From Oscillospiraceae bacterium (GTDB taxonomy: Bacteria > Bacillota > Clostridia > Oscillospirales > Acutalibacteraceae), in contig CACXOM010000006.1 in assembly GCA_902769255.1 (NCBI GenBank), positions 1 to 64,000 of the forward strand: a stretch of 64,000 nt of DNA. The letters are read 5' to 3'. Numbering within the stretch: the stretch's first letter is position 1; every line of letters begins with the position of its first letter. Made by a program: the position numbers and the translations under genes. The notes under the pieces are model-generated. The model did no database searches. It had not been told where the DNA came from and saw only the letters and a program-made list of their open reading frames with translations. Below, piece after piece: positions 15,738-24,367 of the stretch.

Positions 15738-17477
15738 TTATCTTAATTTAATGTGGATTTCACGGAGTTGTTGTTCAGTAACCTCGTTAGGTGCTCCCAT
15801 CATAGTATCTTGCGCATTTGAATTCATTGGGAATGCGATAACTTCACGAATATTTTCTTCGTCGGTGAGCAACATAATCATTCTGTCAACGCCCGGTGCC
15901 ATACCTGCGTGAGGCGGTGCACCATATTGGAAAGCAGTATAAAGGCTGCGGAATTTTTCTTTTAATGTTTCTTCGGAATAACCTGCAATTTCAAACGCTT
16001 TTTTCATAATCTCGATATCGTGGTTACGAACTGCGCCCGAAGATAACTCAACGCCGTTGCAAACAATATCATACTGATAAGCGTTAATGTCGCAAGGGTT
16101 TTTAGTGTTCAACGCTTCAAGACCGCCTTGTGGCATTGAAAACGGGTTGTGAGTGAAAATAATTTTACCCTCATCATCTTCCTCAAACATTGGAAAATCA
16201 ACAATATAGCAAAGTTCAAAAGTATCTTTCAAAAGTTCCAAACGCTTGCCGAGTTCCGCTCTGATTTGACCTGCCAAAAGCGGGGCTACAGACGGAGCAT
16301 CTGCAATAAAGAACAAAACATCATCAACTTTTAAGTTTGCACGATTTCTCAACTCTTCACGCTGTTCGGAGGTTAAAAATTTATCAATAGGTCCTTTGTA
16401 AGAGCCGTCTTCCAAAACGGTAATGTAACCTAAACCTTTCATACCGATACTCTCGGCAAATTTAAGCATTTTTTCAAAGAAACCTTTTGAGCATTTGCCT
16501 GCAGGTGCGTTAATGCCTCTTACGCATTGATTTCTAAAAGGTTTAAAATCGCTTTCTACAAACATATCGGAAAGTTCGATAATTTCGAGCGGATTGCGAA
16601 GGTCCGGTTTATCGGTTCCGTATTTTACCATTGCTTCTGCATAAGGAATTCGCTTAAACGGTGCCGGTGACACCTCTTTATTACCGAATTTTTTAAATGT
16701 ATCATACAAAACTTCTTCGGCAACGGCAAAAACATCTTCCTGTGTTGCAAAAGCCATTTCAAAGTCTAACTGATAAAACTCGCCCGGGCTTCTATCGGCT
16801 CTTGCGTCTTCATCTCTAAAACAAGGCGCAATTTGAAAATATTTATCAAATCCCGAAACCATAAGCAACTGTTTAAACAACTGCGGAGCCTGTGGCAAAG
16901 CGTAAAATTTACCTTTATGCTTTCTTGATGGAATAAGGTAATCTCTTGCGCCCTCAGGCGAAGAAGCCGAAAGAATAGGAGTTTGAATTTCCAAAAATCC
17001 CATTTCGGTCATTTTATTTCTAAGGTGAGAAATAATTTGCGAACGAAGCACAATATTATTATGCACCTTTTTATTTCTAAGGTCTAAATAGCGATATTGC
17101 AAGCGAACATCTTCAGCGGTTTTAGTAGAAGTTGCAACCTCAAAAGGAAGATTGTTTTTCGCTTTGCCGAGCACTTTAAAAGTTTCGGCTTTAACCTCAA
17201 CTGTACCTGTTGCGATTTTCGGGTTAAAAGTTTCTTCATCTCTTTTCAAAACTTCGCCCGAAATTGTAACGGTTGACTCTTTAGCCACGCCTTTAATCAT
17301 TTCTTCGTCTTTTATAACAACCTGTGTAACACCGGTTTCATCTCGAAGGTCAACAAACAAAATTCCGCCGTGGTCACGAATATTCTCAACCCAGCCTGCT
17401 ACACGAACTTTTTCGCCGATATTGTTTTCACGAAGTTCACCGCAAGTATGAGTTCTGTATTCATTCTGAAATTTCAT
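15738..17477 (-). CDS. aspS: Aspartyl-tRNA synthetase (bacterial type)
   Basis: 579 residues. OB-fold anticodon domain (RVAGWVENIRDHGGILFVDL), class II motif 2 (FRDEDARADRSPGEF), the bacterial GAD insertion (about 290-420), and motif 3 (GMAPGVDRMIMLL). Being directly upstream of gatCAB suggests it may be non-discriminating and make Asp-tRNA(Asn) as the substrate for GatCAB; that is inference. No asnS or glnS is in the window. Confidence 0.96.
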   Translation of the reverse strand: MKFQNEYRTHTCGELRENNIGEKVRVAGWVENIRDHGGILFVDLRDETGVTQVVIKDEEMIKGVAKESTVTISGEVLKRDEETFNPKIATGTVEVKAETFKVLGKAKNNLPFEVATSTKTAEDVRLQYRYLDLRNKKVHNNIVLRSQIISHLRNKMTEMGFLEIQTPILSASSPEGARDYLIPSRKHKGKFYALPQAPQLFKQLLMVSGFDKYFQIAPCFRDEDARADRSPGEFYQLDFEMAFATQEDVFAVAEEVLYDTFKKFGNKEVSPAPFKRIPYAEAMVKYGTDKPDLRNPLEIIELSDMFVESDFKPFRNQCVRGINAPAGKCSKGFFEKMLKFAESIGMKGLGYITVLEDGSYKGPIDKFLTSEQREELRNRANLKVDDVLFFIADAPSVAPLLAGQIRAELGKRLELLKDTFELCYIVDFPMFEEDDEGKIIFTHNPFSMPQGGLEALNTKNPCDINAYQYDIVCNGVELSSGAVRNHDIEIMKKAFEIAGYSEETLKEKFRSLYTAFQYGAPPHAGMAPGVDRMIMLLTDEENIREVIAFPMNSNAQDTMMGAPNEVTEQQLREIHIKLR

Positions 17478-17481
17478 AGTT

Positions 17482-18699
17482 TTATTCTTTCTCTCCTTTA
17501 TCTAAAATTACCCCTGTTATGCTAAACAGGAACACACATAAAAACATAGTTTGAACGCCGACAATTTGACAATCGGCAATGCCGTCTACAAGCAATACTG
17601 CAAGCCCTGAAATTGCTATAATAAAAACGGGGTTAAAAAGTTTTTTACCGTTATTTTTAAAACATTCTAAAAGCCTTTTTACAACTGCTATTACAAGCAG
17701 TAACGAGCCGAAAATGCCGTAATTATAAAGGCAATCGAGCAAAATGTTATGAGCGTGCAAATGCCAGCCTAAACCTTTTAAATTATCAAAAGAGGTTTCA
17801 AAATTAGCAAAATCAAAACTAAATTCGCCGTTGTTTTTTAATCCCTCATCAATGCTGTTTTTTAAAAAACCTAACATTCCTCTGCCAAAAAGCGGTTTTT
17901 CAACAATTCCTTTTAAGGCAGTATTCCAATAATCATATCGGTCGGTGATTGATTTTGTAAAACTGTTCATTCCGAGTTTTTCGGCAAAACCATAATCTTT
18001 CAAAAAATAAACTAAAACCGCAAAAACAACTGCAAATGTAGCAAAAACGCCGAGTGTTTTGTAGTGTTTTGAGCCAAAAAGCATTATAAGCACAGCAACG
18101 CCGATACCAAGCCAAGGCATTTTTGAAGCGGTTAAAAACATTCCGAAAAGATTTATAAAAATAATTATGCTGCAAAAAGCGATGTTTTTCTTTTCAAACA
18201 AAATGCGGTAAAGGCAAATTATTATTACAAACGATATAAAAATGCAATAGTAATTAGCGTTTAAAAAAGTCGAAGCGCTTCTGCCTTTTATTGCGGAAAG
18301 GTCAAAAACTTTTTGCAAAAGTGCAACTGCTACCGCAAAAGGACTGTAAAGAAGCAAAATGCTAAAAATATCGTTAATTTTTTGCAAATCGGCTTTTTGC
18401 CTGAATTTCAGCATTATATAAAGTGTTGCCGAAAAATAAAGTGTTGCCGCAATGCCGAAATAGTTTAAATAAACCGCTGACAAAACAAAACTAAAAAGCG
18501 CAAACAAAAAACCGAATATATTGTTTTTTACAAGAACTTTTTGTTTGTTTTTTGAAGTTAAAAAATATACCGCAACGCACAAAACACCCAAAACGCAAAG
18601 CACCGCATTAACCAGCGCCAAAAGCATTAGCAAAATGCAGGCTTTGGTTTCGTTGTCATAGTTTAAAATTCTTTTAAAATAAGATTTCGCAAATTCCAC
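17482..18699 (-). CDS. O-antigen ligase/polymerase-like membrane protein (Wzy_C family)
   Basis: About 405 residues with ten or more membrane segments. The large loop holds the family signature GWHLHAHNILLDCLYNYGIFG (written here over positions about 310-330), whose HxHN and YGIFG are typical of O-antigen ligase and polymerase proteins. A Gram-positive relative would polymerise or attach an exported glycan to a lipid- or wall-linked acceptor. The start is uncertain: a GTG at 18699 follows a GGTG site; a TTG at 18717 has no clear site. It sits between pnp and aspS with almost no spacing, which is unusual company for a glycan gene. Confidence 0.8.
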   Translation of the reverse strand: MEFAKSYFKRILNYDNETKACILLMLLALVNAVLCVLGVLCVAVYFLTSKNKQKVLVKNNIFGFLFALFSFVLSAVYLNYFGIAATLYFSATLYIMLKFRQKADLQKINDIFSILLLYSPFAVAVALLQKVFDLSAIKGRSASTFLNANYYCIFISFVIIICLYRILFEKKNIAFCSIIIFINLFGMFLTASKMPWLGIGVAVLIMLFGSKHYKTLGVFATFAVVFAVLVYFLKDYGFAEKLGMNSFTKSITDRYDYWNTALKGIVEKPLFGRGMLGFLKNSIDEGLKNNGEFSFDFANFETSFDNLKGLGWHLHAHNILLDCLYNYGIFGSLLLVIAVVKRLLECFKNNGKKLFNPVFIIAISGLAVLLVDGIADCQIVGVQTMFLCVFLFSITGVILDKGEKE

Positions 18700-18720
18700 A
18701 AAATCACCGCTTAACAATTT

Positions 18721-20907
18721 TTAGCGAGGTCTTTTTGAATGAGGTCTTTTACCTCTTTTTCTGTCTTTATTATCATCGCCGTCATCTTCAGGCACTAAAC
18801 CGTTAACCTCAATAAGCGCATCTCTGCGTGAAAGGTTAAGTCTGCCTTGGTCGTCGATTTCGGTTACTTTAACAATAACTTGGTCGCCTACTTGAACGGC
18901 ATCTTCAACTTTTTCGGTGCGTTTAACATCGAGTTGAGAAATATGAACAAGTCCCTCTTTGCCCGGAGCAATTTCAACAAATGCGCCAAAGTTCATAAGA
19001 CGGGTTACAACACCGTTGTAAACTGCACCGACTTCAGGGTCGTTAGCAATTGTTTCAATAATAGCAATTGCTCTTTTTGCATTGTCATAATCAACAGATG
19101 AAACGAATACTTTACCGTCTTCTTCAATGTTGATTGTGCAATCGCACTCTTCTTGTAATTTTTGAATAACTTTACCCTGTTTGCCGATAACATCGCCGAT
19201 TTTTTCAGGGTTAATTGTTGTAATAAGCATTTTCGGAGCATATTTTGAAAGTTCTTTTCTCGGCTCGGCAATTGCTTTCAACATAACTTCATCAAGAATA
19301 TAATTTCTTGCTTTATGAGTTTTTTCAAACGCTTCTTTAATGATTTCAGGTGTAAGACCGTGAACTTTTAAGTCCATTTGAATAGCGGTAATACCTTTTT
19401 TGGTACCTGCTACTTTAAAGTCCATATCGCCATAGAAATCTTCAAGACCTTGAATGTCAACCATTGTCATAAAGTCGCCGTAAACGCCCTCATCGCCTGT
19501 GATAAGACCGCAAGAAATACCTGCAACAGGTGCTTTAATAGGAACGCCGGCAGCCATAAGTGCGAGTGTTGAACCGCAAATTGAGCCTTGTGATGTTGAG
19601 CCGTTTGAAGAAAGCACTTCAGATACAACACGAATTGAATAAGGGAATTCTTCGATTGAAGGAATAACCGGAACAAGTGCTTTTTCAGCCAAAGCGCCGT
19701 GACCGATTTCTCTTCTGCCCGGACCTCTTGAAGGTTTGGTTTCACCAACTGAATATGAAGGGAAGTTGTAGTGGTGAATATATCTTTTTTCGGTATTTTC
19801 GTCAAGTCCGTCAAGTTGTTGAGCGTCGCTTACAGTACCAAGGGTAGCAACCGATAAAACTTGTGTTTGACCACGAGTAAACATACCCGAACCGTGAACT
19901 CTCGGTAATAAATCGATTTGAGCGTTAAGCGGACGAATTTCATCAATACCTCTGCCGTCAACTCGTTTGTGTTCGTCTTTCAACCAAGAACGAACAACAT
20001 GTTTTTGAATTAAATATAAAATTTCGTCTAACTTAGCCTCGTTACCCTCAAACTGTTCATCATATTTTTCGTGAATTAAGTCTGAAATAGGTAAAATTGC
20101 TGCGTCACGAACATTTTTATCATCAGTATCTAATGCCTTTTTAACATCTTCGATAACTAAATCTTCAATTTCTTGGAACAAAACAGGGTCAGGATTTGAA
20201 GATTCAAATTCAAATTTAGGTTTGCCGATTTCTTTAACAATTCCGTTAATAAATTCTACTACTTCTTGGTTTGCTTTATGACCTGCCATAATAGCGTCAA
20301 ACATTGTTTCATCGTCAATTTCGTTACCGCCTGCTTCAATCATAGCAACCAAATCAGCAGTTGAAGCAACTGTTAAGTTAAGTTCTGTTTTTGCTCTTTG
20401 TTCAAGAGTCGGGTTAATAACAATTTTGCCCTCAACAAGACCAACATTAACGCCCGAGATTGGACCGTCCCAAGGAATATCAGAAATTGCAATTGCAGCC
20501 GAAACACCAATCATTGCGGTAATTTCAGGCGAGCAGTCAGGGTCAACGCTCATAACAGTAGCAACTACCGAGCAGTCGTTTCTCATATCTTTCGGGAAGA
20601 GCGGACGAATAGGTCTGTCGATACATCTTGAAGTTAAAATAGCGTGTTCGCTCGGTCTTGCCTCTCTTCTTTGGAAAGAACCTGGAATTTTACCTACCGA
20701 ATAAAGTTTTTCCTCATAATCAACTGAAAGCGGGAAAAAGTCAACGCCCTCTCTCGGCTTTGCCGAAGCAGTAACATTACAAAGAACAACTGTTTCGCCA
20801 TATGATGCCATAACAGAAGCGTTAGCCAAACCGCACATTTTACCTGTTTCAAGTTTAAGCGGTCTGCCTGCGAGTGTGGTTTCATAAACCTTGTAATTTT
20901 CAAACAT
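18721..20907 (-). CDS. pnp: Polynucleotide phosphorylase
   Basis: About 728 residues from the ATG at 20907, which has AAAGGAAG before it; a longer reading to 20961 lacks such a site. A 3'-5' phosphorolytic exoribonuclease of the RNA degradosome. Two RNase PH domains (HAILTSRCIDRPIRPLFP and HKRVDGRGIDEIRPL), a KH domain (IGDVIGKQGKVIQKL) and an S1 domain (YNGVVTRLMNFGAFVEI). The C-terminal tail is very basic (DRKRGKRPHSKRPR). It follows rpsO, as in most bacteria. Confidence 0.97.
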   Translation of the reverse strand: MFENYKVYETTLAGRPLKLETGKMCGLANASVMASYGETVVLCNVTASAKPREGVDFFPLSVDYEEKLYSVGKIPGSFQRREARPSEHAILTSRCIDRPIRPLFPKDMRNDCSVVATVMSVDPDCSPEITAMIGVSAAIAISDIPWDGPISGVNVGLVEGKIVINPTLEQRAKTELNLTVASTADLVAMIEAGGNEIDDETMFDAIMAGHKANQEVVEFINGIVKEIGKPKFEFESSNPDPVLFQEIEDLVIEDVKKALDTDDKNVRDAAILPISDLIHEKYDEQFEGNEAKLDEILYLIQKHVVRSWLKDEHKRVDGRGIDEIRPLNAQIDLLPRVHGSGMFTRGQTQVLSVATLGTVSDAQQLDGLDENTEKRYIHHYNFPSYSVGETKPSRGPGRREIGHGALAEKALVPVIPSIEEFPYSIRVVSEVLSSNGSTSQGSICGSTLALMAAGVPIKAPVAGISCGLITGDEGVYGDFMTMVDIQGLEDFYGDMDFKVAGTKKGITAIQMDLKVHGLTPEIIKEAFEKTHKARNYILDEVMLKAIAEPRKELSKYAPKMLITTINPEKIGDVIGKQGKVIQKLQEECDCTINIEEDGKVFVSSVDYDNAKRAIAIIETIANDPEVGAVYNGVVTRLMNFGAFVEIAPGKEGLVHISQLDVKRTEKVEDAVQVGDQVIVKVTEIDDQGRLNLSRRDALIEVNGLVPEDDGDDNKDRKRGKRPHSKRPR

Positions 20908-21041
20908 AAGTTTGTCTTCCTTTCTTTGAGGGAAAACCAATATTTTTAGCAATAAACACATTGCTTTTCAGAACAAAAAAACAATCTGTTCACTGCTAAA
21001 TATTATACTGATTTTTGCCCTCGTTTTTTTAAAATTTTATT

Positions 21042-21117
21042 AAAAAATCGACAAAAGTCGACTTTAAAGCCTGCCTTAAAAAAACACCAAAAGCAGGAGG
21101 GAAAGCCCCACCTGCTT
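21042..21117 (-). terminator. Tandem terminators between rpsO and pnp
   Basis: On the minus strand AGCAGGTGGGG pairs with CCCTCCTGCT (21092-21117) and is followed by a T-rich tail. About 30 bases on, TCGAC-TTTT-GTCGA is followed by six T (21042-21062). pnp then has its own TATAAT about 100 bases before its start, so it can be transcribed apart from rpsO. Confidence 0.75.
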
Positions 21118-21128
21118 CTAATAAAACC

Positions 21129-21392
21129 TTATTTACGAATACCGAGTTTCTTAATAATTGCTCTGTATCTTTCGATATCGTTTTTCTGTAAATACGCTAA
21201 AAGGTTTCTGCGGTGACCAACCATTTTAAGCATACCTCTGCGTGAGTGGTGGTCTTTCTTGTGAATTTTCAAATGCTCTGTTAATTCTCTGATTCTGTAA
21301 GTGAGAACAGCAATTTGAACTTCTGGCGAGCCTGTGTCGCCCTCGTGAGCGGCATACTCTTTAATAATTTCTTGTTTTTGTTCTTTGGTCAT
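21129..21392 (-). CDS. rpsO: 30S ribosomal protein S15
   Basis: 87 residues, full length. Binds 16S rRNA early in 30S assembly. The family signature [19 protein letters not shown] is at about residues 42-60, and the start [14 protein letters not shown] is typical. GGTGAGG lies before the ATG. It has its own promoter and an 85-base leader that could hold an S15-binding autoregulatory structure. Confidence 0.97.
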   Translation of the reverse strand: MTKEQKQEIIKEYAAHEGDTGSPEVQIAVLTYRIRELTEHLKIHKKDHHSRRGMLKMVGHRRNLLAYLQKNDIERYRAIIKKLGIRK

Positions 21393-21489
21393 TTTAAATG
21401 AACCTCACCTTCATAAATTTTTGTCGAAAATCCGAGAAAAGCGGTCAATTAGGTGAATGATACCAGCCTCTAAGATTTCGTACTGATAT

Positions 21490-21518
21490 ATAATACCACA
21501 AAACTTACGATTTGTAAA
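21490..21518 (-). promoter_or_regulatory. Promoter of rpsO
   Basis: Minus strand TTTACA (21513-21518), 17 bases, TATTAT (21490-21495). The transcript would start near 21483 and leave a leader of about 90 bases. Confidence 0.75.
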
Positions 21519-21539
21519 GAGTTTTTTGAGATTTTTGAG

Positions 21540-21707
21540 TTAAAATTTTCTGCTCATTGCTTTATATTCAAATCCTACAGGATTGCCAAATAAATCTTCA
21601 AATTCATTTTCGTTTTTTTGAAATAATTTAAACAGCAAAATCAATAATTCAAATGCTATAAACATTATACCGATTGTCCTAATAAAATTCCCTATTTTAA
21701 AAAACAT
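21540..21707 (-). CDS. Small single-membrane-segment protein of unknown function
   Basis: 55 residues from an ATG at 21707 with GGAGAGGG before it. One hydrophobic helix (about residues 6-30: FIRTIGIMFIAFELLILLF), then an acidic stretch (NENEFEDLFG) and a basic end (YKAMSRKF). The good ribosome binding site and in-frame design support a real gene, but I do not recognise it. It lies between rpsO and a divergent XRE gene. Confidence 0.55.
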   Translation of the reverse strand: MFFKIGNFIRTIGIMFIAFELLILLFKLFQKNENEFEDLFGNPVGFEYKAMSRKF

Positions 21708-21814
21708 ATTACCCTCTCCTTTTTTCAAAGATTATACATTATATTTCGTGTAAAGTCAATAAAAACATTTATATTATGTTATCATTTTTATAACGACATT
21801 AAAGAGGTATAAAA

Positions 21815-22027
21815 ATGTATTATAAGCGTTTGCGTGATATGCGTGAAGACCACGATTTAACTCAAAAACAAGTCGCCGAAATTTTAGAAACTACTCAGCA
21901 GGTTTACAGCGAATATGAAAAAGGTATTCGTGAAATACCTTTACGCCGTATTATTTTGCTTGCGAAATATTATGATTGCAGTATAGATTATTTAGTCGGT
22001 TTGTCTGATGAACAAAACACAAAATAA
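21815..22027 (+). CDS. XRE-family DNA-binding protein
   Basis: 70 residues, almost all one HTH_3 domain: LRDMREDHDLTQKQVAEIL, TTQQVYSEYEKGIREIPLR and LAKYYDCSIDYLVGLSD. This closing YYxxSIDYLVGLS is very common in clostridial stand-alone regulators. It has an AGAGG site and ends at a strong bidirectional terminator. Target unknown; its divergent neighbour is the small membrane protein gene. Confidence 0.88.
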   Translation: MYYKRLRDMREDHDLTQKQVAEILETTQQVYSEYEKGIREIPLRRIILLAKYYDCSIDYLVGLSDEQNTK

Positions 22028-22040
22028 TAACCAATAAAAC

Positions 22041-22079
22041 AAACGGCAGAGTTTAAACTCTGCCGTTTGTTGTTTTTTC
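22041..22079. terminator. Bidirectional terminator between the XRE gene and cotJC
   Basis: A perfect 28-base palindrome, AAACGGCAGAGTTT with its complement, followed by a T-rich tail (GTTGTTTTTT) on the plus strand. It serves both convergent genes. Confidence 0.88.
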
Positions 22080-22677
22080 ATTTCTTATCAAAAGCGGGGT
22101 TGAATGCGTAAAAGTTTTTAGAATCGAGTTTTTCCTGCGTTTTGCGCAACGCCTCGCCAAAGCGCTGATAATGCACAATTTCTCTCTCACGCAAAAACTT
22201 TATCGGGTCTCTGACATCGTTGTCATCGATAAGTCGCAACAAGTTGTCATAAGAAAGCCTTGCTTTTTGCTCCGCCGCCAAATCTTCGTGCAAATCGGCT
22301 AAAACATCGCCGGTTGAGGCGATTGTGTCTGCTGAAAAAGGCGTGCCCGAAGCCGCCTGCGGATAAATTCCTGCTGTATGGTCGACAAAATAAGTGTCAA
22401 AACCGTCTGCTTTGATTTGCTCTATGCTCATATTTTTTGTAAGTTGATAAAGTATTGCCGAAATCATTTCCTCGTGCCCCAATTCTTCGGTGCCGATGTC
22501 GGTTAAAATCGCCTTTACCTCGTTATAAGGCATTGCAAATCTTTGCGATAAATAGCGTGAAGCCGCTCCCTTTTCGCCGTGCGGACCTCCAAGTTGCGTG
22601 ACTATGATTTTTGCGAGCGCAGGGCTTGGATTTTTTATTTTTACAGGATATTGAAGTTGTTTTTGATAACTAAACAT
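22078..22677 (-). CDS. cotJC: Spore coat protein CotJC, manganese-catalase family
   Basis: 199 residues of the Mn-catalase fold. Metal ligands are expected in IVTQLGGPHGEKGAASRYL, EELGHEEMISAIL and the AEQKARLSYDNLLRL helix. CotJC belongs to the inner spore coat of Bacillus and Clostridia. Adjacent to cotJB (no gap) and cotJA. Direct evidence that the organism can sporulate or descends from sporulators. Confidence 0.95.
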   Translation of the reverse strand: MFSYQKQLQYPVKIKNPSPALAKIIVTQLGGPHGEKGAASRYLSQRFAMPYNEVKAILTDIGTEELGHEEMISAILYQLTKNMSIEQIKADGFDTYFVDHTAGIYPQAASGTPFSADTIASTGDVLADLHEDLAAEQKARLSYDNLLRLIDDNDVRDPIKFLREREIVHYQRFGEALRKTQEKLDSKNFYAFNPAFDKK

Positions 22678-22929
22678 TTACTGTTGCACCTCCCAAGGAA
22701 AAGCCGAAGTCGCCCATTCCCACTTTGTGTCTTTTTCGCCGTCTTTAATATTTATGCTTCCATATTTTTGCTGGTATTCTTCCATCGCTTTTTCGCACAT
22801 TTCTTTTACTCTTTTAAAAAATTTCAAAGCCTCTTTATCGTTCGGGTGAGTGTCTAAAAACAAAGAGGCGTCAACCATAGCAAAATGGTACATTTGTACC
22901 TTGTTCATCAATTTTTCTTGCTCGCTCAT
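22678..22929 (-). CDS. cotJB: Spore coat protein CotJB
   Basis: 83 residues. The family start MxKVQMYHFAMVDASLFLDTHPNDKEA is visible (about residues 9-35), followed by an amphipathic helix and the end WATSAFPWEVQQ. Overlaps cotJA by four bases and abuts cotJC, so the three are one operon. Confidence 0.93.
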   Translation of the reverse strand: MSEQEKLMNKVQMYHFAMVDASLFLDTHPNDKEALKFFKRVKEMCEKAMEEYQQKYGSINIKDGEKDTKWEWATSAFPWEVQQ

Positions 22930-23129
22930 TTAAAAACCCTTCTTGCTAAAAAAGGTTTGTCGAGTTGCGAAAAAATTGTTCCTCGCTCAAAAGCGACATC
23001 TGCGCTGTAAATGTCTTGCCAACTTTGCTGCGGCACATAAGCCATTGCAAGAGGCAGCAAGTCTACACATTCGGCGTTAAATTTTTCATCTAACGGCACA
23101 GCGACAGTTTTGAAAAAATCTTCGCTCAT
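22926..23129 (-). CDS. cotJA: Spore coat associated protein CotJA
   Basis: 67 residues. LAMAYVPQQSWQDIYSADVAFERGTIF is the family core (about residues 27-53) and the end is LDKPFLARRVF. First gene of cotJABC. I saw no convincing sigma-E promoter upstream, but one is expected from the family's regulation. Confidence 0.9.
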   Translation of the reverse strand: MSEDFFKTVAVPLDEKFNAECVDLLPLAMAYVPQQSWQDIYSADVAFERGTIFSQLDKPFLARRVFK

Positions 23130-23224
23130 AATAAAACTCCTTTTCTTTAATTGAAAGGCTTGCCTTTCATTTTATTTTATGAAACAACAATGTTTTTGTT
23201 AATAAAATATTAACCTTTTAATTG

Positions 23225-23253
23225 TTGACAAAGCATTATAAATATGTTAGTAT
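23225..23253 (+). promoter_or_regulatory. Promoter of the GH16 gene
   Basis: TTGACA (23225-23230), 17 bases, TAGTAT (23248-23253). AAGGAG at 23271-23276 is the ribosome binding site for the ATG at 23288. Confidence 0.75.
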
Positions 23254-23287
23254 GAACATAACCAATTTTTAAGGAGAAAATTTAATT

Positions 23288-24046
23288 ATGGGAAATAAAA
23301 AGAAGAACTATAAACTCGTTTGGGCTGATGAGTTTGACGCTCCCGAAATTAACAAAGACTATTGGGGATTTGAAAAAGGCTATGTTCGTAACGGCGAACT
23401 CCAACTTTATACCGATAACCCCGAAAACGCTTATATTGAAAACGGCTGTCTTGTAATTGAAGCAATTAAAACAGGCGACCCCGACTGCCCTTATACTTCG
23501 GCTTCGCTTAACACTCACGGTAAAGTAACTTTTACACACGGTAGACTTGAAATGAGAGCAAAATTGCCTTACGGCACAGGAATTTGGCCTGCTTTTTGGA
23601 CTCTTGGTGAAGATATTGCCGAAAATCCTTGGCCTGCTTGTGGCGAAATCGACATTATGGAATTAGTCGGTGGCGACAACAAAACTTTTGCTACCTGCCC
23701 GTTTAACGACCATCACGGCGACCATGTTGTTCAGGCTACAATTCATTTTGAAGGCGAGCCCGAAGGTCACATTTTACCTCGTGCTTATGAACTTATGGAA
23801 GGCGATTTTAAAGATGATTTCCATGTTTTCGGCGTTGATTGGGACGAAAACTGCGCTAAATTTTATATTGACGGCGTTTATTACAACAAATGCGATATTT
23901 CAAATATTGACGCATTTGATAATCCGCAATATGTTTTGCTTAATATCGCAGTAGGCGGCGGCTGGCCCGGCGACCCTGACGAAAACACAGTTTTCCCACA
24001 AAAATATTACATAGATTATGTAAGATATTATCAAGAAGAAAAATAA
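23288..24046 (+). CDS. Glycoside hydrolase family 16 beta-glucanase
   Basis: 252 residues, a single GH16 beta-jelly-roll. The catalytic motif GEIDIMELVG supplies the nucleophile E120, D122 and acid/base E125. Trp-rich cleft segments (GIWPAFWTLG) and the end YYIDYVRYYQ are typical. It probably cuts beta-1,3 or mixed beta-1,3-1,4 glucans. There is no signal peptide, so it would act inside the cell or be exported by another route. Own promoter and terminator. Confidence 0.92.
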   Translation: MGNKKKNYKLVWADEFDAPEINKDYWGFEKGYVRNGELQLYTDNPENAYIENGCLVIEAIKTGDPDCPYTSASLNTHGKVTFTHGRLEMRAKLPYGTGIWPAFWTLGEDIAENPWPACGEIDIMELVGGDNKTFATCPFNDHHGDHVVQATIHFEGEPEGHILPRAYELMEGDFKDDFHVFGVDWDENCAKFYIDGVYYNKCDISNIDAFDNPQYVLLNIAVGGGWPGDPDENTVFPQKYYIDYVRYYQEEK

Positions 24047-24060
24047 CAAAACTTTTTAAA

Positions 24061-24091
24061 AAGAGCGTTTTAAAAAACGCTCTTTTTTGTT
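24061..24091 (+). terminator. Terminator after the GH16 gene
   Basis: AAGAGCGTTTT and AAAACGCTCTT pair with a short loop, then TTTTTTG. Confidence 0.88.
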
Positions 24092-24138
24092 TGAAAAAAT
24101 ATTATATAAATTTTAATTAGTATCAACCCCTATAAATA

Positions 24139-24151
24139 GTGCAATTTGCAC
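24139..24151. promoter_or_regulatory. Palindromic motif GTGCAATTTGCAC upstream of pflB
   Basis: A 13-base imperfect palindrome, 54 bases before the first pfl -35 box. The same 12 bases (GTGCAATTTGCA) occur at 35070-35081, 57 bases before the -35 box of the gene at 35206. It may be the site of a shared activator or repressor; the protein is not identified. Confidence 0.45.
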
Positions 24152-24192
24152 ATTTTCGTTAATAAAAACACAATATAATGTTGTTTTTATGC

Positions 24193-24292
24193 TTGACTAT
24201 ATCTAAATATAGTGTTATAATATTTCTTGCAAAGCGTTTTAAAAATATTTTTTATTTTTGCTATTGACATTTTGTAAAAAGTTTGTTAAAAT
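24193..24292 (+). promoter_or_regulatory. Two tandem promoters of pflB
   Basis: P1 is TTGACT (24193-24198), 17 bases, TATAAT (24216-24221). P2 is TTGACA (24264-24269), 17 bases, TAAAAT (24287-24292). Two strong promoters fit the high expression usual for pyruvate formate-lyase in fermenters. Confidence 0.8.
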
Positions 24293-24367
24293 ATTAACAA
24301 ACATATTTTTGCGTTTTACTTTTTTATAATTAAAGGTTTTTAAAATAAATTTGCAAGGAGAACTAAA

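Noticed and set aside
23130..23224. Sigma-E promoter before cotJA
   Set aside because: A TAATATT and a CATAAAAT are present, but 24 bases apart, too far for the known 13-15 base spacing.
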